Shown here piece by piece: positions 25,001-35,600 of a DNA stretch of 64,000 nt. The stretch is taken from NCBI GenBank assembly GCA_022836615.1, contig MU405224.1, positions 248,001 to 312,000 on the forward strand. Reading direction: 5' to 3'. The notes beneath the pieces were generated by a model. It was not told the origin of the DNA. It saw only the letters and a program-made list of their open reading frames with translations, and did no database searches. Origin of the DNA: Annulohypoxylon bovei var. microspora. Its lineage: Eukaryota; Ascomycota; Sordariomycetes; Xylariales; Hypoxylaceae. Both the position numbers and the translations under genes were made by a program. Positions within the stretch are counted from its first letter, which is position 1. Every line of letters begins with the position of its first letter.

Positions 25001-26626
25001 ACAGTCTTCGTCACGTCCACCACCACCGTGACCATCTCGGTCCCCTCCATTGTCACGAGTGGTATCCCCTATTCCAACGTCAACGTGACGTCCACGGGGC
25101 CGACGCCCCTCACCATCTATCCCAGCGTCAACATCCCGCCCATCGGCGTCCAATTGCCCGACGGCAGCGGCGGCGTGACCACGCGCACTGTCACCCTCCC
25201 GCCGTGGCCCCAGGTGAACGGCGGACCCACCATCGGGTACACGGACCCGGGCAGTGAGCCCGTCGACACGGACAGCGGCAGCTCTGGCAGTAGCACCACC
25301 TACTACACTCCCATCGGCATCCCCGTCACGGTGCCCAGCGCGACCGTTACGACCGTGACGTTCCCAGCCACGACCGGGGCCATCACCATCTCCTGTCCGG
25401 CTACGACGTCCATCGTCTTCGCCACGCCGTCCATTGCCGTCGGCACGACATGCACTAGTTCGGGCTCGCTCACCTTCAACTTTGTCTGTCCAACCACCAA
25501 GGTAGTCACCTTCCTTGCGTCCACCACAGCCGTGGTTTCGGTCGACTGCTCTCTAGTCACGGCCTGGAGCACCGGCCAAACGTCTACCACGACGCCGCTG
25601 GCCGTTTATGCGACCTGGCCCCCATACGGCCAGATCATCCCTGTTACGACCACCATCGACAAGCCCCAGCCGACCGACGACGGCGTTGTTGTGCCTTGCA
25701 GGGCGTGGTTCTTCTTCATCTGCATCTCGTGGGGCGAGCTTCATGTCGGCGCTTGGCACTGGATCTTGCCACCGGGAATTTACGGACCCGGGCCCCCGCC
25801 CACCGGCCTGATCAAGTGGCCGCCTGGCGTTAGCATCCAAGGAAACCTGCCTAACTGGCCCAAGATCACCATTGGAAACGACAACCAGATCACAACCGAC
25901 GAGGAGAGCGAGTGCGAGACGCAGACGGCCGAGGCATGCACCACCACCACCTACGTCTCGGCCGGCTCGACGCTCTCGTCGGCCTCCATGTGCGAGACCA
26001 TCTCGGGCTGCTCTATTAGCGTCTCAGACTCGTCTACCGAGGTCGTTGGCAAGCAGACGGCGGCGCCCATCGGTACCTGGTACGACGAAGTCTGGGCGAC
26101 CATGACGCTGGGCGACGCCTACACCAACTCGGTGTACGCAGCCCTGAGCGCCGAACAGGCCGCTGACGAGGCCAGCGCCGGTGGCACGACCATCAGCTTC
26201 ACGTCAGGGCCAACGGCCGGGCCGACGTGCGTGGGAGGCAGCACCGCCTGCGGCGGCACGTTGTGCTCAGGCTACTGGTGCACGCCCACGCCGACCGGGT
26301 ACCCGCCCGACTACCAGGACCCCAAGGACCCCAGCTCGGGCGGCTACTCGGCGCCTACGACGAGCATCGGCTCGTCATCCTCCACCTCGACCTCGTCGCG
26401 CGTGTGCACCGTCACCGACGTGTGCAACTGCAACGAGGACGGGTGCGACGAGTGCTCGCCGGCCTGCTGCGGCAACGGCTCGTGCGGGACCACGTCGAGC
26501 TCGACGTCGATCCCGACCACGACCACGAGCTCGACTTCTTCTGCCGATTCGTGCTCGGGCTTCGACTGCCGGGCGTGCGGGTCGCCTTTCGATGATCCGT
26601 GCTGCCAGTCTTATTGTGGAGATTGA
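22042..26626 (+). CDS. GH55-type exo-beta-1,3-glucanase with a very long Ser/Thr- and Cys-rich C-terminal extension, 1,488 aa
   Basis: Predicted secreted enzyme acting on beta-1,3-glucan. Exons are 22042-22167, 22221-22475 and 22541-26626, with phase-0 introns of 53 and 65 nt. A signal peptide occupies residues 1 to about 22. Two pectate-lyase-type right-handed beta-helix halves follow: one opens with FFRNVVDDFGADSTGETD and the other with a GDQTSCVNSF...GGGQIAYFPAG block, as in GH55. The catalytic part ends near residue 900. From about 915 onward there is an unusual extension: Thr/Ser/Val-rich low-complexity sequence, then a Pro/Trp-rich patch, then a Cys-rich tail (about 1350-1488, with CNCNEDGCDEC and DPCCQSYCGD). 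Ordinary GH55 enzymes are about 750-800 residues. The tail could be O-glycosylated and wall-attached. Activity is inferred from fold only. Confidence 0.87.
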
Positions 26627-27676
26627 TTACCATAATTGGGGGGCGGACGCGGGGTCGATGACGGCCTTGGGAATAACGCCGGCGTGGAAGTTGTATTTAG
26701 CCAGCAGTTAACTAGATTTTATATAAAGTTTTGATGAATTAATCGGTCGAGTTGATTATTTCTTCGTGTAAGCGAGGAGTATTTACTGTTTAAAGCACCA
26801 GCGTCATCTTAAAGGACATTAGATAATCCATGGCTACTAGTTATGCTCAAGCCCATACTCAGATTGCAATGTAAAATTCAAGAAACATGAAGCAAGACCT
26901 TTAAGAATGAGCCGTCGCATGGAGACGCCATTTCCGGATCCCAAAACTTCCAGTGATGGAGGCTTCAACGCAATGCTCAAAACGTTTTCAATTTAGTCAT
27001 CAATGACACATGGATCGCGGATTAAATTGATTAGGTAATATATTGATTACATAAGTAGGGAGCTTAGGTAAGCTCATTATGAAAATATTACTAATATTTT
27101 TGCTCGTATTCTTACCTAATAGTGGCAGAATGGCGTCAATATATCTAAACTATCTCTTTGACTGCTTATCTAAGCAACATACACGTATTATGAATGGCGG
27201 TAGAGGCTGCTTAGGTAATAAGGGGATAGATGAACACACAGTCGCCCTTTTGAGTGGCAGGGGAGGTGCATGTAGCCCCCTTTTCCTAACCAATTCAATT
27301 TAATTTCAATTACCTACCTAGTCACCCTGATTATTTTCCACTTAGTCATCAGTTTAATTACTAGCACTGCTTCTATGCCGTGTAGGCATAATCTTGACCT
27401 GCCTATCTACTTTCACGTTCCGAACATACCGAGAAATAGAAGGGTTTATACTTGGACGGCAGATGATAGTACTACAGATGTTACACAACCTCACAACTAC
27501 CGCCTCTTGTCAATACTTGTGCTACCCAAGGTTGTGGTTCGGGTTATTCAAGATCCTGCGAATATGCGGAATTGTAGATCACACTCGTGGTTGCTCAGGG
27601 GGATTCTACGAAGATTAGGGTAGGCATCTATTACCGAATTTGTCTTACTTTAATGTGTCTAACGGGATATGACTAA
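26627..27676. other. AT-rich intergenic region
   Basis: About 1 kb of AT-rich DNA between the GH55 gene and the polyketide synthase relic. The upstream synthase domains expected for the relic (ketosynthase, acyltransferase, product template) are not visible here. No gene is supported. Confidence 0.5.
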
Positions 27677-30244
27677 GATACTTCAAAAGCGAGCCCATCA
27701 GCAGTAACTATAATAAACCCAGGAATAGTCGAAAAAGTCACTGCTACTCCGGTTGTCATGGTTCCATCTCATCATGCCACTACCGAGCTTATCTCTAACA
27801 AAGAGAAGGGGGTCAAGACATCCAGATCAGATATCAGTGAGGATGTCAAGAATCTCATTGCCAACGTTTCCTGACTGGAAGCTAGTGACATTAAAAATGA
27901 TTCGGAGCTTGCAGACTTTGGCATTGATTCGCTCATGGGAATGGAACTTGCTCGCGAAGTCGAGACAGTGTTCGGATGCACCCTCGATCAAGATCAGCTA
28001 ATGGAAGCAACTAGTTTCCAGAAGTTCGTCAAATGTATTTCCTCGGCCCTGCACGGGGATGGTGAGAGCGATGCTGGAGAAAATGGTGATTCAGGAGCAC
28101 GTCTGACTTCACTAACAGTTCCAGCACGCCCGAGGACACAAGCGATGAGATCATAACTGTATCATCCAGTCCTCTTACAGAACGAGTCACTGTTACTAGT
28201 AGTGAGCTGAAGATATCCTAGCATTTTTCGGGGAATCCAAGATGCTCACCGACAAATTCATTGAGGATTATAAAATTGACAACTTCAGCTGTGTGATCTT
28301 CGCAGAATCTAACAAGCTTTGTGTCGCGCTTATTGTTCAGGCGTTTGAACAGTTGGGATGTTCGCTAAGAACTGCCACCAAGGGGCAAGTTCTAGAACGC
28401 ATCAACTATGAACCTCGACACGGACGGCTAGTCGAATACCTTTATGACTTCTTGGAGATAGAGGCGCGTTTAATAGATGTTCACGGCTCGCAGATCATAC
28501 GTACTGGAATCGCAGCCCCGAAAAATCTAGCGAAGCCCTGCTTGAGGAGCTCTTAAAGGACTACCCCGAATGGAAAATCGCCCATCAGTTAACACAGTAT
28601 GCTGGGAGAAACTTGAAAGACGTTCTACTCAGTAAAACGGACGGTATCAGGCTGATATTTGGCTCAACTGAGGGTCAGAGACTCGTTTCCGGACTTTATT
28701 GTGACCATTCGATCAATAAGATGGGATACGAGCAGATGGATTTCTGCTTATGCTTTAAATGACGCAAATCATCCCACATATTGAGCTCATCTTTGGTCTC
28801 TTGGAAGGCGTCACGCGATTTCCGACTCCTTGAGGTGGGAGAGAAACTTGCAATCGGTAGGGTTTGGGCATGTCGACTACAGTGATGGTAGTTTGCCTGA
28901 AACCGATATTCAAAAGGTAATTATCGCATTGTCTTCTGGCCCGGCGATGGCGAGACTCCCTAAGCCGGAGAATCTCCCCGTAAAGAAGAACGCCGTAGAA
29001 ACACAGGAGTCGGAAGCGGAAAAATACGTGGCTAAGTACTCTGAAGGATTTGACGAACCAGTTCCTCTGAATACGCCGAGGACTTCAAAGGAGATAGGTG
29101 GATCTGTTGTCTTCATAACAGGTACCACGGGTAGTTTCGGGTCTCATTTGGTTGAGCAGTTCTCTCTTCGTCTCGACGTCGACAGGGTTGTGTGTCTGAA
29201 TAGGCGTAGCAACAAACCGGTAGAGGAGCGTCAGCGAGAAGCCTTCTCGTCGAGAGGGATAAATTTGTCGGCAGTGGCACAAGCTAAACTTTGGGTGCTC
29301 AATACAAACACTGCCAGACCTAGCCTAGGGCTGTCTGAAGCTGAATATCTACATTTGGCTCACTCAGAACGCTTCGCACATTGTACACAATGCTTGGCCC
29401 ATGAGCGGCACGCGTCCTATCGAAGCCTTCAAGCCTCATTTTCACGTACTACGAATTTTGATCGATTGAGCGCATGCCATTGCCTCTCGTCGTCGTAGCC
29501 CCGGTTTCCGAGTCAACTTCCAATTCCTCTCGTCTATCGGTGTCGTCGGTCGTTACCCGTTGTGGAGTAGTATGACTCGCGTCCCCGAGGAGAGAATGCA
29601 GATGAAATCTGTATTAGACAACGGGTATTGCAAATCCAAGTTTACTTGCGAGCGTATTCTTGACGAGACTCTCCATATATACCCAGAGCACGTCCGTCCC
29701 ATGGCGGTACGGCTGGGGCAAATCGCAGGGTCACGAACTACCTAGCGGATGGAATCCGGTCGAGCATCTCTCATTCTTAATAAAATCATATCAATCGCTC
29801 AAGGCTCTTCCTGCACTCGAGGGCGTTTTACAATGGGTCCCAGCCAAAGACATAGACAGGATGCTGGTAGACCTCAATCTGTTCAGTTCGGTTTCTCATC
29901 CTATCTACCACATCGACAACCCGATAGGTCAAAGTTCTAGCCGACGCTCTAGATGTTCTCCACGAGAACATCGTTCCGTTTCAAAATGGGTGAAGAGAGT
30001 GAGGCGATCGCCGCTTTCGATAGAGATAGACAACCCAGCAGCTCGACTTATTGATTTTATAGACGACAACTTCTTGCGTATGTCGTGTGGAGGTCTCATA
30101 TTAGATACCACCAAAGCTAGGGAACACTCTAAGACCCTTGCTACTCAGGGACCAGTGACGACGGAGGTCGCTAGCAAGTATATACAGGCTTTGGAGGAAA
30201 TGGGGGTTTGCAATTATAAAGAGCGGTTCGGATCAAGGAGTTGA
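27677..30244 (+). pseudogene. Broken non-reducing polyketide synthase C-terminus: ACP, C-methyltransferase, thioester reductase
   Basis: Pieces of one multidomain protein appear in order but in shifting frames. The ACP is readable at about 27800-28060, with the phosphopantetheine motif FGIDSLMGMEL, and is interrupted by a TGA at 27872. The frame shifts near 28090 and again near 28215. The N-terminal part of a C-methyltransferase runs from 28242 to about 28550, shifts, and continues to a stop at 28760. The SAM-binding core is missing: the text jumps to an IFGLLEG segment and then NLQSVGFGHVDY (28830 on). A reductase follows with nucleotide motif ITGTTGSFGSHL (about 29120), a frame shift near 29360, a TGA at 29467, a Y-x3-K site GYCKSK (about 29622) and a last shift before 29745. 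Intact relatives use such a reductase to release an aldehyde. It cannot make a functional enzyme as read. Confidence 0.88.
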
Positions 30245-31123
30245 TATAATAGAGTTAACATCCGAGTTCATTAGGGGAAGTGCGCCCAATCTGAGTGAGT
30301 GTTGATTACATAATCTCATTCATTACCTAATGACCTATTACACTGATTATACTCTTGATAGGCATATACTGTATTGGCTTATGCAGTATTTCAACTTTTG
30401 TTATCGGCCTTATCTTAAACTAAATCCCACTATCTGCGCTGCTACAATGGCGTTGCAGTTTGAAGTCTATCTAGGTACTTTACCAATGGCTTTTAATTTG
30501 CTAGCAGGATCTAAACAAAATGGGAAGAGCGCGGAGTTTAAAGAAATATTGTAGATTTTCGTATTTGTTAGACAATCATACTAACAATTACACCTCATAC
30601 GTGTAGTACATACATACATGCAGGAAAAGTATTGGTAATCATGTTGGGGCTTCCTTAGGTGGGTAGGAGCACATGCCCAGGTGTTCGGATGCAGGCTGCC
30701 TTACGCGCCCAGTATTAAGAACGTTGAATTCATTAGGACGTGCGCAAGTTGCCTACAGGGCTAGGCACTAAAAATTACGTAGTACTTCCAAGGTTCAAAG
30801 TAGATAGATGGATTATTATGCCACTCAGCCTTGTAAATTCCTTTCTTCTAAGTTTCTTCTAATTATCTCCTATTACTCGCCTAAAAAATTCAATGTTTCT
30901 AAGTTCTTGAACTTTATTGATCAGGAACATTGAATCTTTGTAAGTCACCTAGGTACCTAGGTAACGAGGGGACTTTAAAGTGGAAGGGACGGACTCTGCT
31001 ACTGCCCCGCCAAATATTTTCCTACCCTGAAACCCACTTTAACTTCTACATACGCCGTAATCTTCAAAGTTTCCAAAAGAAAACATCAACCCATCTTTTT
31101 CACTTCACTCTACGTTTTCGACC
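30245..31123. promoter_or_regulatory. Intergenic region and promoter of the Hsp40 gene
   Basis: About 880 bp. The 5' half is AT-rich with no gene. The 3' half contains repeated TTC/GAA triplets (heat-shock-element-like, listed separately) and a palindromic CCTAGGTACCTAGG-type tract around 30946-30962. Confidence 0.5.
30903..30910. promoter_or_regulatory. Heat-shock-element-like inverted TTC-GAA pair
   Basis: TTCTTGAA, two inverted HSE units with the canonical 2-nt spacing, lies about 215 bp upstream of the Hsp40 start codon. Further TTC triplets lie in the 60 bp upstream and a GGAAC lies downstream. This fits Hsf1 control of a chaperone gene; the role is inferred. Confidence 0.45.
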
Positions 31124-32619
31124 ATGGCTACACCGGGACCAGGTGTAGATAGCGACGATGTCGAACTGTACGGTAAGTAGCCTAATTCTCTCCATCGTAA
31201 CTCTCTGATGTTCGGAACCCATTGCTGACTTGAGATCTTTAGAACTTCTTGGCGTCGACAAGAGCGCAAGCCCAAATGACATAAAGAAGGCATACCGAAA
31301 GGTAAGTACCTCGCATACAATCTTCAATTTCTTCTAAAAACACAAAGGCGTACTAACTAGGATGTCGTCTACTAGCTTGCACTCCAACATCATCCCGACA
31401 AAGTTCCCGAAGACCAGCGAGCAGAGTCCGAAGTCAAGTTCAAGTCTGTGACACAGGCGTACGAGATTCTGCGAGATGAGGACAAGCGCGCTCTATACGA
31501 CAAACATGGCATGGCTGCCTTTGACCCCACACGAGGAGGAGGAGCGGGAGAGGAGGTAGATATTAACGACATCCTGGCGCAGATGTTCGGAATGGGCATG
31601 GGCGGCGGCATGGGCGGCGGCATGGGTGGCCCTGGATCTGGGCCCAGAAGACCCAGACGTGGCGCTGATGAGGAGTCCAAGTATACCGTCAGCCTAGAGG
31701 ATCTATACAAGGGCAAGACCGTCAAGTTCGCCGCCAACAAGAACATCATCTGTGGTAACTGCAAAGGAACCGGTGGTAAAGAGAAGGTGAAGCCTCAGCA
31801 ATGCGATCGCTGTAAGGGGCACGGTGTCGTGGAAGCCTTCCGACAAGTCGGACCTGGCCTGGTCACTCGTGAATCGGCCGTTTGTGATAGATGTCAGGGT
31901 TCTGGCAACTACTTTAAGGAGAAAGACCGATGTAAGAAGTGCAAGGGCAAGCGAACTGTCCTAGAGACGAAGCCGCTCGAGATCTATATACCTCGCGGCT
32001 CACGCCAAGGGGAGCGGATCGTGTTGGAAGGTGAAGCTGATCAAAATCCCGACCAAACACCTGGTAATCTTGTCTTCGTCCTCGACGAAGAGCCTCACGA
32101 GATCTTTAACAGAATTGGCAACGACCTTTCTGCCGACCTGGACATCACCGTTGCAGAAGCCTTGTGCGGATTTTCACGTGTTGTCGTCAAGCATCTCGAT
32201 GGCCGAGGCATTCATATTGATCATCCGCGAGGCAAGATCCTGCATCCCGGACAGGTGCTCAAGGTGGAGGGAGAGGGTATGCCACAGAAGCGTGGGGACA
32301 CTAAGGGAGACCTTTATCTCATCATCAAGATCGAGTTTCCTGAGGATGGGTGGCTCAAGGACGATGCGGCGTACGAGTCCCTTCAGAAGCTCTTGCCAGG
32401 CCCCCCACCCGAAATCAAGGCCGAGGAAGTCGATGACGTGTCTTATGATGATGATGCTGATATCGACGAGGTATGTCTTATTTCCCATAATTAGAGTAAG
32501 AGCACATGATACTAACTTTTTATTAGATGGGCGCAAACTCGGGAGACCCACGATTTGGTGAGGGCTGGGAGGATGACGACGACGAAGCCGGCGGACAGCC
32601 TCAATGCGCGCAGCAGTAA
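31124..32619 (+). CDS. YDJ1: Type I Hsp40 co-chaperone, Ydj1/Mas5-like, with CaaX box, 431 aa
   Basis: DnaJ-type partner of cytosolic Hsp70, delivering clients and stimulating ATP hydrolysis. Exons are 31124-31172, 31243-31301, 31376-32470 and 32527-32619. The J domain includes HPD (HHPDK, split from its N-terminal half by two introns; the second has a perfect TACTAAC branch site). A Gly/Met-rich linker (MGMGGGMGGGMGG) follows, then four zinc-finger repeats (CGNCKGTG, CDRCKGHG, CDRCQGSG, CKKCKGKR) and the C-terminal substrate-binding domains. The last exon ends in CAQQ, a CaaX farnesylation signal matching the tail logic of yeast Ydj1, so membrane association at ER and mitochondria is expected. 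Length and domain order are typical. Confidence 0.95.
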
Positions 32620-33485
32620 CGAATTATGAGATATGACCTTTGATTCGGCGGAATGAAAATGCCCGACGCAAGCCATAGAATTGTAATGGAACATGGGGTG
32701 CCTCTACAATGACTTGATTCCGTTTTACCATAAATAAGACGATGAGGAATGGTGATAGGATAAAGAACAGCAGTCGAGGGAAAATTCGGGAAGGGTTTCT
32801 CTCAAGGGATAGTTTACCGGTATATCTCTTTCTCTACATCTCTACGGCAAATCCTGACCAGATGAAACCTTTTAAAGGTTGATTTGTCTGCCATTGATAC
32901 TCGTAATTCATAGACCGACACTTCTCCCTGGGCGAAAGTAGGGTCATCGTGAAGACCAGCAAGCCCTAAATATAGGCAGTATGACGCCATGATATTGCAA
33001 TAATTCAGACCAAGTGATTCTAATAATACGAGGTAATCTGAATACCTAGGCGTGCAAATTACCTTGAAATGTCACGGATATGATCTTGAGCTGAATCGAA
33101 TGCGTAGCAGCCACTTGAGGCTAAAAGCGGCTGTGAATCTTGTGGCTCGTGTTTTGTAGAATTCCACCCTAAAAGCTCAAGCCACTTCAATCTTTTTTCC
33201 TTATTAAACCCCCCTGCCCCCACCAACTGGCAAAACTTTTTAATTTTCTTCCACGTGACTACCAGCCCTAACGAAAACCCTTAGCGCAAAAATTCGAGCT
33301 CGGCTGTTGTGCCATTGGAAACTTTCGGTCCCTCCATTGAATTTCGCGGTAGAGACCAGCCAAATCACGATACATCCCATCAAGACACCGACAGGAAATC
33401 AGTCAAGGTAGTTAAATGCTTACTCTTCTGCCTCAAGGCTATTTTTCGCAAAGGTACATTACATATAACTAACATTTTTGTCAAG
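32620..33485. promoter_or_regulatory. Intergenic region and promoter of the eL32 gene
   Basis: About 870 bp. It holds the Hsp40 3' UTR and the ribosomal protein promoter. A sequence resembling a branch site plus acceptor (ATAACTAAC...TCAAG) immediately precedes the eL32 ATG, so the leader may contain a 5' UTR intron; this is an inference. Confidence 0.45.
33252..33282. promoter_or_regulatory. CACGTG E-box and CCCTAA-type telobox-like motifs
   Basis: CACGTG at about 33252-33257 is followed by GCCCTAACG and AACCCTTA within the next 30 bp, about 205-235 bp before the eL32 start. CCCTAA-like boxes are common in fungal ribosomal-protein promoters; the assignment is by resemblance only. Confidence 0.4.
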
Positions 33486-34176
33486 ATGGTTGCCGCAAAG
33501 AAACACGTCCCGATCGTCAAGAAGCGTATGTTCGAACCCGCACCCATTTTCCGATTGACACGAAGCACATTAGATACAGATGAGGGGACTAGATGATCGA
33601 GAATATTACTATGGTACCATGAGGACGAGATATTGACGGTTTTATTTGTACAGGAACCAAGACCTTCAACCGCCACCAGAGCGATCGGTTCAAATGCCTT
33701 GCCTCCAACTGGCGAAAGCCTAAGGGTATCGACAACCGAGTTCGACGACGGTTCAGGGGCAGCATGACCATGCCCTCGGTACGCTATACCTATTTTTTAT
33801 GAACGATATCGAATATAGGGATCTTGAAGAGGAACGGTGTGCTAATAGGGATTTTGCGACGTAGATCGGCTTCGGCTCCAACAAGAAGACCCGACACATG
33901 ATGCCCTCCGGCCACAAGGCCTTCCTCGTCAACAACACCAAGGATGTTGAGCTATTATTGATGCACAACCGTACCTTTGCCGCAGAGTATGTTCCTACGT
34001 CCCCGGCAGTCTAGCGCAAATGGGTGGTTCGACCGGTCAGATTCAGATCAGCTAATAACAATCGCAGGATCGCCCACAACGTTTCCTCACGAAAGCGAAT
34101 CGACATCATCGCGCGCGCTAAGCAACTGGGCGTCAAGGTCACCAACTCGAAGGCCAAGGTTACCACGGAGGTTTAA
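33486..34176 (+). CDS. RPL32: 60S ribosomal protein eL32, 131 aa, 4 exons
   Basis: Structural protein of the large ribosomal subunit. Exons are 33486-33525, 33654-33778, 33865-33986 and 34068-34176, with introns of 128, 86 and 81 nt. The spliced protein starts MVAAKKHVPIVKKRTKTFNR and contains WRKPKGIDNRVRRRF, GSNKKTRHMMPSGHK and NRTFAAEIAHNVSSRKR, all diagnostic of eL32, and has the usual fungal length. Splice phases 1, 0 and 2 close exactly. No snoRNA with convincing C/D or H/ACA boxes was seen in the introns. Confidence 0.96.
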
Positions 34177-35600
34177 GGTGTTGGCTGGTGTTGACGGTGG
34201 CAATGAAATGGGGTCCGGTTTCTCGTTTTCGGCAACTATTTGCATGCATGGGAAGGGTTTTGCGCTCTATGGTCCACGGACGGATATTCGAGCTAGCATG
34301 TATTTCTTGCTAGGGAATACAACACGCCTTCTGCGATGACACGTATTATGACTTCTTTTCTTCTTTAAATCGATCATTTCTACGCGATTTTACCTTAGGC
34401 TCGGGCTGTGAAGGTTCTCCCCCAATCACGGCCTCACACGGCGACGTAGGGTACGAGTTACACCATGACACGTGTAGGAACAGCCTCACGGATAACGCGT
34501 TTGATTCTCAGCATCCATGATCATACCGAGGCCCGAGAGATGGCAAAATCATTTTCATCTGACGTTGGGCAGGTCCGCAATTTATATAAGTTCCGAGGGT
34601 ACATATTTCAACTTGATACTTCAAACAGGCAAAAGTTTTCGCCATTTCCGATCATCCATAAGGGGGAGCAAGTCCATCTTCAACTATCATGGTGCCAAAC
34701 ACACGATTATTTGGGGCTTCTTGAAACGTGGCTTACAGAAATGTTTGACCGACTGCCATTGCAGTGGTAGGTATGTACGGACACTACTGAAGCTTTCTTC
34801 AAACTCCCTTGATTTCTTTTTTCCCAGGCTACATCTCCTATAGCTGTTTATCCAGGGTAAGGTCTGTTAATACTTGGGTTGGACAGTTCTAGTGACAGTC
34901 CCTTCACTCCTTTACTCAACATTTGGAGGAGATTCGACATCTACGTAGGCGCCACAGCACCAAGGGCCAGGGCAGTGAAAACTAAGAAGGGCAATAGGTG
35001 ACAACTTCCGGTTCGTATTCTCTAAGATTCCCCCTTTCAAAGAGCCATTCGGCGCATGAATCGCAGGTAGGGTATTTCTGCATCCATCAAGAAAGCGTGA
35101 GGAAGGCAACACATATAAGATACGCTTGCGCCTTTGAAGACACCTTGCAACTCGTTTCCCATGCTACGTGTCTAAGTAGTCAACAATTCTTAATTACTCA
35201 ATCAATATTTTCTTTGATTTACCAGATCTTCTGTATAATAATAGGATAAAGTTGTTCTCGGCATACAGTAGACTCCTACCTTCTCCTACATACCTCCAAG
35301 GTGAAACAAACACAAAGAGGCTGATATAACTAGGTGAAGCTCAACTGCCCTAGAAGACAATAAGATCATTCTATATCATCGTTCAATGAGTCAGAATAGA
35401 GCTAGGTAGTGCTTGACATAGTTAAACGGCCTTTATTCTGATGAATCAAGCCGCTTTAGAACGTTGCTTCTATCTTGGCCTTGATTCATCGAATAGTTCC
35501 ACATTGAAAGACATTCCGCAGGCATAGGAGGAGTCATCAAAAATATCAGTTATGGCGGCCTCGTCTTTCAAGCACAGTACGATCTTGACACTTTTTCCTT
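34177..35600. other. Intergenic region without a supported gene
   Basis: About 1.4 kb. A 101-codon frame (34465-34770) opens with ATG in a CACC context, but it has no recognisable features and is probably chance. AT-rich and otherwise unremarkable. Confidence 0.5.

Noticed and set aside
33530..33541. tRNA-like T-loop sequence GTTCGAACCC
   Set aside because: It lies in the first intron of eL32; no acceptor, D or anticodon stems can be drawn around it.
34465..34770. 101-codon frame starting with ATG
   Set aside because: No domain, signal, intron or codon-bias support; another frame is equally open across the same bases.
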